NCBI GenBank assembly: GCA_014360465.1
Contig: JACIXQ010000017.1
Span: 1 to 37,759 of the forward strand
Reading direction: 5' to 3'
Source of the DNA: a bacterium
GTDB lineage: Bacteria > Armatimonadota > JACIXR01
DNA: 37,759 nucleotides
The notes under the pieces are model-generated. The model saw only the letters and a list, made by a program, of their open reading frames with translations. It was not told the origin of the DNA and ran no database searches. Shown one piece after another: positions 27,581-36,591 of the stretch; the first letter of the stretch is position 1, and each line of letters starts with the position of its first letter. The position numbers were made by a program, and so were the translations under genes.

Positions 27581-29987
27581 ATGTTAAAAAGAGATTGGGT
27601 TTTCTTTATATTTCTCTTCTGGATAGCGATAGCCCTATCGCAGGAAAGCAAGTTCCAGGAGGGCGAGAAGCTCTTCAAGGAAAAGAAATACAATAAGGCT
27701 ATAGCTATCTTCAGGGAGATATTGGATAGGCTTGAATGGGATGAGCTTTCGGCTAAATCCGCCTTGCGATTGGGACAATGCTACTTAGCTTTGGAAGATT
27801 ATCAGAATGCTAGGAAATTCTTCAATATGGCAATTAAAGGAGAAGACGAGCTAAAAGGAGAAGCTATGATTGGCATTGGCTTATCCTATATGGGGGAAAA
27901 GAACTATGATTCGGCGATAGATGAATTCTCCCAGGTGCTCAACCAGTTCAAATCGGATAAATTACTTGCCTACGCCTATTACAACAGGGGGCTGGCTTTC
28001 AAAAACAAGGGATGGTTCATAAAAGCGCTAAGCGATTTCAAAAATGCGAAAGCAAAGGCGAAAGGAGAAGAAGAACTCCTCAAAGCGATTGAGGCACAGC
28101 TCGCTGACTGCCAGCAGAGACAAGAGGAGTTCAAATCCGGTGAAGAAGCCTATCTAACCAGGATTCAGAATGCCCGGGCGATGGGCGATATGGATGGTTG
28201 TGCCCATCTCCTGAGGGAATTGGCGAGATACTGCGAGGATTGGGGGGGATATGGACAAGGCGATAGATTATGAGAAGCAAGCCATAGATTATTCAAGCGT
28301 GGAGGAGTTCAAGGCAGGAAGCTTGATGAACATCGCCTGGCGCTATTTCAAAATCAAGGACTACCAAAAGGCATTGGATAACTTCAAACAGGTTGTCGAT
28401 GAATATCCCGCAAGCGCACAGGCAAAGGAAGCGCTTCTTCGCGTGGGCGATATGTTCGGCTATCTGGGAAAACAGGATGAAGCGATAAAAACCTTCAATA
28501 TCTATCTGAATAAGTATCCAAATGACCCTGAGTTAGCCTCCGTTAAGATGAAGATAGCTTGGAGCTACTACAATAAGGGGGATTACGAGAAAGCGGCGGA
28601 AGCTTTCAAGCGAGTTTTGGAGGAGCATCCGCAGAGCCCCGAAAGCAAGGAAGCCCTTATGCAGATGGGGAACGCCTATGCAAATATGGGAAAGAACGAG
28701 GAAGCGATAAAGGCTTTTCAGGCTTTCATAGATAAATATCCTCAAGACGAAAGGGTTCCCGAGGCGATGATGAATCTCGCCTGGCGCTATCGCCTACTGG
28801 ACAAAGAGAAGGAGAAAGAGGTTCTACTTGAGTTGAATAAACGATATCCTGATACAGAGCTTGGTTGGTTTGCTCTTGGTCTTTATTATCAAGACTCCGG
28901 AGATTTAGAAAGGGCGATAGAACAATTTAAGCGAGCCATAGAGTTTCACGGTTCCCAGCGACCTATTTCCCTTTTCAGTCTCGCCAGTTGCTATTATGAC
29001 ATAGGCGAATATGACCTCGCCATTCAAACCTTCCAACAGTTGTTGGAGGAGTATGGAGAGAATGTAGGGAGGAATATTAAAAGAGGAGCGATGTTATATT
29101 GGGGAAAGTGTTATGAACACAAAATAGATTACTCTTCAGCTATAAAGAGATATTCTCTGCTTCTCAAAGAACTTTCTCCCAAGGAGACACTCTATCAGAC
29201 AACGAAGATAAGAATCGGCTATTGCTATCTGCAACTTGGTGAGTTCCAAAAGGCGCTCCAAACTTGGGAGGAGCTACTGAAGGAAATACCCGCCAATAGC
29301 GTATTACAAGGCATTACGCTTGGGATAGTGCGCACTTATAGTGATTTAACTAAGCCCTCGGATCTTCCCCCTGCACCCAAAAAAGGGATTTCTACAAAGA
29401 TCATCGGACCAATAGACCAGATCGGAGAATTCGGAAATGAATATTTAAAAGGGGATGTGCTCGTTTTATATGGAGAGGAAAGCCAGAATAAAGAGGAAAA
29501 TTCAGCTTCCTTCCTTGCAGCTCGTATGTATGCACAAGAGACGGGAAAACTATTCGGATTAAGAACACCCTTGAAATTAAAAAAAGACACAGAGATTTCT
29601 TCTGAGGATTTAAAAAATAATAATATAGTGATATTCGGAAATCCTAGAACAACTAAGCTTTTAGCAACAATTAGCCCTTACCTTCCGATAAGAATTGGAG
29701 ACAATAGAATAGAAGTTGCAGACAGAGTCTACGAGGGAAAGGATTTGGGTGTCATTATGCTTGTCCCCAACCCGTATAACAGAGACAAATTTGTCATGAT
29801 ATACTGCGCTTTTAATCCTTCCCTGCTTGAGAGTATTCAATATGTTTTCCATGGACCCACTGATTATGTTATATTTTCTCAGAAAGCACTTAACGATAGC
29901 AATGCCTTATTGGAACAAGGATTTTTCTTTAAGGTTTCTCCCGAAAAATGGATAGCATTTCCTTCATCACCAGAAAGAACAAAATAG
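27581..29987 (+). pseudogene. Exported TPR-repeat protein with C-terminal alpha/beta-type domain, split by a frameshift at a G7 run (listed as 27581..28273 and 28251..29987)
   Basis: Removing one G from 28242-28248 fuses the frames as ...ARYCEDWGDMDKAIDYEKQAIDY..., continuing the TPR array. Signal peptide MLKRDWVFFIFLFWIAIALSQ. Confidence 0.75.
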
Positions 29988-30392
29988 TAAAATTTGTTTT
30001 GTTACATAATTAGAATTGTCGCTTAATAACTTTCTATTTCTCAACTCCCCAATTATGCCAACCTCTTAAATAGCACTAATTGCATGCTTCACTTTTATCT
30101 TTTTTCTTCCCTTCCTTCTCTTTTTGTCTTTGGTCCTCTGAACGGAGTGTTCTTCAAACGCGTAAATTTATGTGAACCGAATAATAAAGAGAGGAGGTCA
30201 AATGTAGGATAACACTTTATCAGCTTTAATTGCTCTATCCTGTAATAATTGCATGGGTTATATCCATAAAAGCTTCACCTCTTGGGTTAACGATGTATAG
30301 AAAGAAGGTTAGAATTATAAAAGAATTAAACTTGCAAGAAGGGGGAAAAAGATGGTAAGCTTATTAAGCGACAAGTCTATAGAGGTGAATTA

Positions 30393-32585
30393 ATGTTAAA
30401 GAGATGTTGGGTTTTCTTTATACTTTCCTTCTGGATAGCGATAGCCCTATCGCAGGATATGGGAATTCAGGGAAAATCCTTCAAAGATGCTGAACCGCTC
30501 CCTCCCATCGTTGTCTCAGGCGATGAATGGCATCAATTAACGCTTAGCAATTCCTCCTTTGAGGAAGGTTCAAACGATTACCCCAGCGATTGGGATAGAT
30601 GGGGGAAGGGGGATTTCTTCTGGTCAAATGAAGCATTTGAGGGAAGACGCTCGGTTGGACTTCGCAAAACAGATTGGTCAACCGGATGGAAAAGCCTCTC
30701 CTTCCCAGTTTTCGCCGATTATCAAAAGGAATATCCCTGGTATTATTGCGAAGCTTATATAAAGACGAAGGGAGCATCGGGCAGGATATTCCTCTCCATC
30801 TCCTGGTATGGTGAGAAGGGATGGCTGGGCAATTCCCGCTCCCCTTATTTCCTTCATCCTGATACCAAAGTTTGGTATAAGATAAGCCTCTTCGCTCTTC
30901 CTCCCAAGGGTGCCCAGAGGGGAGAGATTTACCTCAGAGCGGATAAGGAGATAACAGGGGAAGTCTTGTTTGACTCTGTGAAGCTTTATTCCCTTTCTTT
31001 GCCCCTCCTTTCGCCCGTCGGGGACGATTTTGACTCCCCTTATATTTCCTTTATCTCCGATTATCCCTCACATCCCCTTATCTGCTATGCCTATCTTCAG
31101 ATAGCCCAAACTGCCGAGGATAAATGGGAGGGCAAAAGGGAAAAGCCGGAGCTCCTTTCAGCGATAAACGAATACGCCAACTTGGCGAACCTTTTCCCCT
31201 TCTGGAAATCCTGGGCTCTCTCAAAAGAAGCGGAGATATGCATAAAAGGGGAAGAATACGAAAAGGCGTTGGAGATAGGGGAGAAGCTTCTAAAGGAGCT
31301 TCCAGAGGAGAAAGGGATAGCATATTACATACTGAGCGATGCTTATAAGGAGATAGGGGAATACGAGAACTCCCTTTCTTATGCCAAGCAGGCTCTTGAG
31401 AACGCCAAGGAAGATGACTGGTTCCTAAGCAGGGCGAAGATGAATGTTGCTTATGCGCTGGATATGTTAGGCGAATGCAAACAAGCGTTGGAGAGCTATA
31501 AGGAAATAGTGGAAAAACAGCCAGACCAACTTCCTCTCGCACTCCTGGGTCTTGGAGGACGCTACTCCGATTTAGGAAGCTACGATACGGCTATTGAAAT
31601 ATTCTAACAGTTGGTAAACAACTATAGGGGACAAGTATCAGAGGATATGATAGCAGAAGCTCTCTGGTATATCGGCAGATGCTACGAACACAAGTTAGAT
31701 TTTGCTTCCGCCCTTGAAAGCTATCAACAGCTTCTAAAGGATGTCTCTCCCGAGAAAATCACTTCCCCCGTTGGTAAGGGGTGGTATGAAGAGGCTAAAT
31801 TTAATATCGGTTATTGCTACCTGCAACTACAAAACTATGAAAAAGCATATAGGGTATGGGAAGAGGTCTTGAGAGAAGAGCAAGGAAAAGGTAGCGACCT
31901 CTATTATGTCACTAAGAGAGTTCTAAAAAATTACAAACAGGTCATAGCTTCTCAACCATTTCCAGCACAAGAGAAGCAAAGAGGAACCAGCAAATTGCTT
32001 GGTCCAATATATGGTATATTTATGGATTATAAGATGGAATTTCGCAGAATAGATAGCATACTGATAGTTTATGGAACACAGAGTAAAAACCCTGAGGAAA
32101 ATCAAGCTTGTGAGTATTTAGCAAATAAGGTGAAAGAATATCTCGGGAAAAGGCTCGTTTGCAAAAAGGATACCGAACTTAGCCAGGAAGAGATCAGGAG
32201 CAAGAACCTTGTTTTAATTGGCACCCCATCTTCAAATAAGGTTTTAGCTAATCTAAGCGGTTCCTTGCCAATAAAAATAGGGACGGACATCACGATAGAG
32301 GTGGCTGATAGGCTTTACAAGGGTGAAGATTTGGGGGTAATAATGGTGGCACCCCATCCATTGAATGAAGAATTGTTCGTTCTGGTATATTCCGCATTTC
32401 AGCCATCCCTTCTGCGCAATATCTTCTCAGTTTATCACGGTGGAACGGATTACATAATCTTCTCAACGCAATCGCTGAGTGAGAGGGTAGAACCTGACCC
32501 TGAAAAGCCTTCATTGGAAGAGGGATACTTCTTCAAGAGTCCAGGCAAATGGCAACCTTTCTTTTCTGCCACTCCGAAAAAGTAA
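30393..32585 (+). pseudogene. Paralogous exported protein (CBM-like N-terminal domain, TPRs, same C-terminal domain) interrupted by an in-frame TAA at 31605-31607
   Basis: Listed as 30393..31607 and 31611..32585, which share a frame. ...YDTAIEIF*QLVNNYRG aligns with ...YDLAIQTFQQLLEEYG in the first paralog. 31611 TTG is not a convincing start. Confidence 0.8.
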
Positions 32586-32629
32586 AGAAGACGAAACGAT
32601 TTCATAAAAAGTAGAAAAGGATTACGGCG

Positions 32630-33381
32630 ATGAAAATATCAAAATATACGCTCATCAAGAGAATGGATTGATAAAATGTTAAATTCTTATGCATCCTCTA
32701 TTGAATATGTCTGCTATAGAGTGTATTTCAAAGGCTTGCTTGCAAATAGCAGAGGAGAAAAGGGTAAAACTTAACCTTTCAATAGTAACCAATGGCACTT
32801 TGCTTTCTCCTCCGATAGTTGAACGCCTATTAGAATTAAGCGTCAATCGTGCTATGATAACACTCGATGGTCCTCCCGAGATCCACAACGCCAGGCGCCC
32901 CTTCAAAGATGGGAAGGGAACATTTGAAACGATTTTTAACAATCTAATTTATGCGAAGGGGAAAATGGGAATAGTGATAGGCGTAAACTTTGACAAGCAT
33001 AATTACCAAGCCATCCCCAGCCTTTTCCGGTTCTTGAAAGAAAACATAGAACATCTAACCGCCGAAGATTTTAATATCGCCGTAGGGCAGGTTGCGCCTG
33101 GATTATCACCTACCCCCCATTGTAATATGTTCTCCAGCGAGCTCACATTAGGAGGAAAATGGATGGGAAAACTTTATAGAGAAGCTATAAAATGCGGTAT
33201 AAGGACAGACGACCCTATAGGATTTGGTCTTTGCACCCTAAATAAGGAATCCGCTTTTGTAATCGACCCTTACGGCAACATTTATAAATGCATCACAGGG
33301 GTTGGTAGAGAACAATTCAAGGTAGGGTCAATAATAAAGGGATTTATTATCCTACCTTCCCGAGGCGCTGAAAGCCACTAA
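32630..33381 (+). pseudogene. Radical SAM/SPASM peptide-maturase-like gene remnant, internally deleted and 3'-truncated
   Basis: N-terminal scrap MKISKYTLIKRMD* at 32630-32671. ORF 32689..33381 starts at the (GGE)PLLN motif and contains TNGTLL, ITLDGPPEIHNARRPFKDGKGTFETI, VIDPYGNIYKCITGVG. CxxxCxxC and the downstream SPASM cysteines are absent. Confidence 0.75.
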
Positions 33382-33393
33382 GGTATTTCACCA

Positions 33394-34383
33394 ATGATAG
33401 AAGTCAGAAATCTCTGGAAAATTTATCGCACTTACGAGAAGGAGGAGGGGCTCATCGGTTCCCTAAAGGCGCTCTTTAAGAGGAAATATAGGGATGTGGA
33501 AGCACTAAAGGGAGTTTCCTTTACCATAGAAGAAGGCGAATTCGTCGGCTATATAGGTCCAAATGGCGCTGGGAAAACCACAACCTTGAAAATCCTCTCC
33601 GGCATCCTCTATCCCACAAAGGGGGAAGCGAAAGTGCTGGGATTCATACCCTGGGAAAGGAAAGCGGAGTTCCTCAAGCAAATCTCCTTCGTTATGGGAC
33701 AGAAACATCAGCTCTGGTGGGACCTTCCCGCCTTGGAATCCTTCCTCCTAAATAAGGAAATCTACGAGATTCCTTCCCATCTCTTCTACGCTAACCTGGA
33801 GGAGCTCTCCTCCCTCCTCGCCGTTGAGGACCTCCTCAAAGTTCCCGTGAGAAACTTATCACTTGGCGAGAGGATGAAGATGGAGCTCATCGCCTCACTC
33901 CTTCATTCCCCTCGTGTTCTCTTCCTTGATGAACCAACAATCGGTCTTGATGTAGTAGCCCAGAAGGAGATAAGGGACTTCCTCAAGCGATTTAACAAAG
34001 AACATAAAACAACTATTATGCTCACAAGCCACTATGTGAGGGATATTGAGGCGCTCTGCGAGCGAGTTCTCGTTCTCCATAGGGGCGAAATCATCTTTGA
34101 GGGTAGTATAAAAGAGCTGACAAGGAGATACAGCGATGATAAACTTCTCACCATAACTTTTGAAGAAAGAGTCCCAGATGAGATAGAAAGCTACGGTAGG
34201 TTGCTGAGCAGGGACGAGGGAAAAGCAACTTTGAGGGTTGGAAGGGATAAGGTAGCGGATGTAGCGAGAGCTCTGCTTGAAAGTTATAGCGTGAAGGATA
34301 TAGTGGTGGAGGAAATACCAATTGAGGATGTGATAAGGGAAATTTTCCTCTCCCTTGGAAGGGAAGAAGATGGGGAAATATAG
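33394..34383 (+). CDS. ABC transporter ATP-binding protein (COG4586-like, ABC-2 exporter)
   Basis: 329 aa; Walker A GPNGAGKTTTLK, signature NLSLGERMKMEL, Walker B VLFLDEPTIGLD. Confidence 0.95.
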   Translation: MIEVRNLWKIYRTYEKEEGLIGSLKALFKRKYRDVEALKGVSFTIEEGEFVGYIGPNGAGKTTTLKILSGILYPTKGEAKVLGFIPWERKAEFLKQISFVMGQKHQLWWDLPALESFLLNKEIYEIPSHLFYANLEELSSLLAVEDLLKVPVRNLSLGERMKMELIASLLHSPRVLFLDEPTIGLDVVAQKEIRDFLKRFNKEHKTTIMLTSHYVRDIEALCERVLVLHRGEIIFEGSIKELTRRYSDDKLLTITFEERVPDEIESYGRLLSRDEGKATLRVGRDKVADVARALLESYSVKDIVVEEIPIEDVIREIFLSLGREEDGEI

Positions 34384-35164
34384 GAAGATAATCTACAATG
34401 TTATACAGGAAACATCCGCCTATCGCCTGAACCACCTCATCAGCTTCCTCTGCGTGGCAATCCCCCTCCTTGCTATAATATTCCTCTGGCGCACCGTCTA
34501 TCAGTCAATTCCCTCAATAAAGGGCTATAACGAGGCTATGATGATTACCTACTATATCCTCTCAACTTGGCTTGGCGACCTCACAGGAGTAGTCCTTTGG
34601 TGGGAGATAACCTCCGATATTAGGGATGGCAACCTCTCCAATTATCTCCTCCGCCCCCTTAGCTATCAGCTCTACTTCTTCTCCACCAGGTTGGGGGCGA
34701 ATATCCCCTATTCCCTCATCGGGGCAGGGATAACCATTATCTTCATCATCTTCTTGGCTCCCGATTTCTATATTCCCTCAAATCCCCTAACTATCCCCCT
34801 TTTCCTCATCTCTCTCCTATTAGCTATGCTTTTAGCCCTTCAATTTACCTATCTTTTCAGCCTCTCTGCCTTCTGGTTGGAGGAAAGCTCGAGCGTTAAC
34901 CTATTCGTTGATATCTTCATTCCTCTAATGGCGGGGAATCTCCTTCCCCTTGACCTCTTTCCCACCTTCATTTCCCGTCTCTTCAAGGCGCTCCCCTTCA
35001 ACTATCTCCTCTATTTTCCCATAGATATCTACTTGGAAAGGCTACCCTTCTCAAGCATATTTAGGGGATTTCTCGTAGAGATGGTCTGGATTGCGTTTCT
35101 CCAGCTTCTGATTGCGGTTGTTTGGCGGAGGGGGATAAGGAGATACACGGCGGTTGGTGGCTGA
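34370..35164 (+). CDS. ABC-2 family permease (COG4587-like)
   Basis: Listed from 34355; likely start ATG 34370 (MGKYRKIIYNVIQETSAYRLN). Polytopic; ends WRRGIRRYTAVGG, typical of the DUF990-type family. Confidence 0.85.
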   Translation: MGKYRKIIYNVIQETSAYRLNHLISFLCVAIPLLAIIFLWRTVYQSIPSIKGYNEAMMITYYILSTWLGDLTGVVLWWEITSDIRDGNLSNYLLRPLSYQLYFFSTRLGANIPYSLIGAGITIIFIIFLAPDFYIPSNPLTIPLFLISLLLAMLLALQFTYLFSLSAFWLEESSSVNLFVDIFIPLMAGNLLPLDLFPTFISRLFKALPFNYLLYFPIDIYLERLPFSSIFRGFLVEMVWIAFLQLLIAVVWRRGIRRYTAVGG

Positions 35165-35166
35165 AT

Positions 35167-35948
35167 ATGCGATATTTCAGGCTTTGGAAGGTTTTTCTGA
35201 CAAATTGCCTGATAAGGGAGATGGGCTTCAGGGCGAATTTCATTCTGGGGATTTTGGGGAATCTTCTCTCCTTCAGCATAAACATCCTTTTCTTCGGAAT
35301 AATCTACCTAAATGTTCAATCAATTGGCGGATGGGATGTATATAGGACCTTGATTTTAGTGAGCACCTGTCAGATAATCAACCTCCTCTATTCTGCCCTC
35401 TTTGGAGGAATAGCCAATCTGACCGATTATGTAAAGGGCGGAAGCCTAGATTTCATACTCCTCAAGCCGCTTGACCCCCAGTTACTCATATCCCTCAGAT
35501 ATGTGAATCTCCAATCTTTTCTCAGCCTCGCCTTCCCCTGCGCCACTATAGTCTATGTTGCTCATCTTGGAAAGATTGCCATTTCCTTTTCAAATCTTCT
35601 GCTCTATATCTTTCTTTTGCTTTGCGGACTCCTTCTTCGTTATGCGTTAGGGTTCATCATAATGGCTTCTTCCCTCTGGGTTGTGCGGATAGACGCACTC
35701 TATGCCCTTTACAACTATATAGCCAGCCTGGCGCAGTATCCTATGTCCATTTATAAGGGCGGAGTAAGGATACTTTTTACATTCGTGATACCTATAATCG
35801 TCATCGCCAACTTTCCCGCCCTTTCCCTAAAGGTGAGTTATCGCCAAGGTTTATCATTTTATCCTTCCTCATCACCTTCCTTTTCTTTTCCTTTTCCCGC
35901 TATCTATTTCTTCTCGGTCTTCGCTACTATTCAAGTGCCAGTAGCTGA
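35167..35948 (+). pseudogene. ABC-2 family permease (COG3694-like), C-terminus frameshifted near 35830
   Basis: Start ATG 35167 (MRYFRLWKVFLTNCLIREMGFRANFILGILGNLL). The +1 frame after 35830 gives KGELSPRFIILSFLITFLFFSFSRYLFLLGLRYYSSASS*, the family-typical ending. The listed ORF instead runs to 35997. Confidence 0.75.
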
Positions 35949-36193
35949 GAATTTATTTGAGACCATCGCCAACACAAAAAGACGAGGACTTTGCTGAGAA
36001 ATATAGATGTAATTAGCTTCTTTGCTTTCCTAAATATATCCTTAAATGGATAAAAACCGATGAACAAATATGGGGTATAATACAAATATATTATTGGATT
36101 CTATTCAATCCCAAAATCTGTTGGGTTTGGAAGAAAAGGAGAGGAATCAGCATTCTATTTGCTGGACTATCTGTTATGGCGTTCTACAAGTTC

Positions 36194-36222
36194 TTGACTT
36201 TAATGGAATGGCGTAATATAAT
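36194..36222 (+). promoter_or_regulatory. Near-consensus sigma70 promoter for the tRNA operon: TTGACT-N17-TATAAT
   Basis: TTGACT 36194-36199, 17-nt spacer, TATAAT 36217-36222; tRNA-Pro begins at 36234. Confidence 0.85.
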
Positions 36223-36233
36223 TTTAAAAGAGA

Positions 36234-36310
<77 letters not shown>

Positions 36311-36312
36311 GA

Positions 36313-36387
36313 GCGGGCGTAGCTCAGCGGTGGAGCGTCTCCTTGCCGAGGAGAAGGTCGCGGGTTCAAATCCCGTCGCCCGCTCCA
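36313..36387 (+). tRNA. tRNA-Gly(GCC)
   Basis: Acceptor GCGGGCG/CGCCCGC, anticodon arm TCTCC-TTGCCGA-GGAGA, encoded CCA. Confidence 0.96.
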
Positions 36388-36395
36388 TAAACTCA

Positions 36396-36472
36396 GCGCC
36401 TGTAGCTCAACTGGAGAGAGCGCGAGGCTTCGGACCTCGAGGTTGCGGGTTCAACTCCTGCCAGGCGCGCCA
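36396..36472 (+). tRNA. tRNA-Arg(TCG)
   Basis: Acceptor GCGCCTG/CAGGCGC, anticodon arm CGAGG-CTTCGGA-CCTCG, encoded CCA. Confidence 0.94.
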
Positions 36473-36477
36473 GGAAT

Positions 36478-36554
36478 GGTGGGCGTGGCCTAGCGGCTAA
36501 GGCATCAGGCTGTGGACCTGAGGAGCGCGGGTTCGAGTCCCGTCGCCCACCCCA
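36478..36554 (+). tRNA. tRNA-His(GTG), with G-1 encoded
   Basis: Acceptor GTGGGCG/CGCCCAC with G-1 opposite C73, anticodon arm CAGG-CTGTGGA-CCTG, encoded CCA. Confidence 0.95.
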
Positions 36555-36591
36555 TTGGAAAATAATTTTTTTATGAAAGGAGGAATAACAA

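Noticed and set aside
31078-31542. 154-aa minus-strand ORF
   Set aside because: Antisense to the TPR paralog coding frame; Pro/Ser-rich artefact.
31611-32585. Treating this ORF as an independent gene
   Set aside because: It begins at a TTG right after an in-frame TAA, has no RBS, and continues the TPR homology of the preceding ORF in the same frame.
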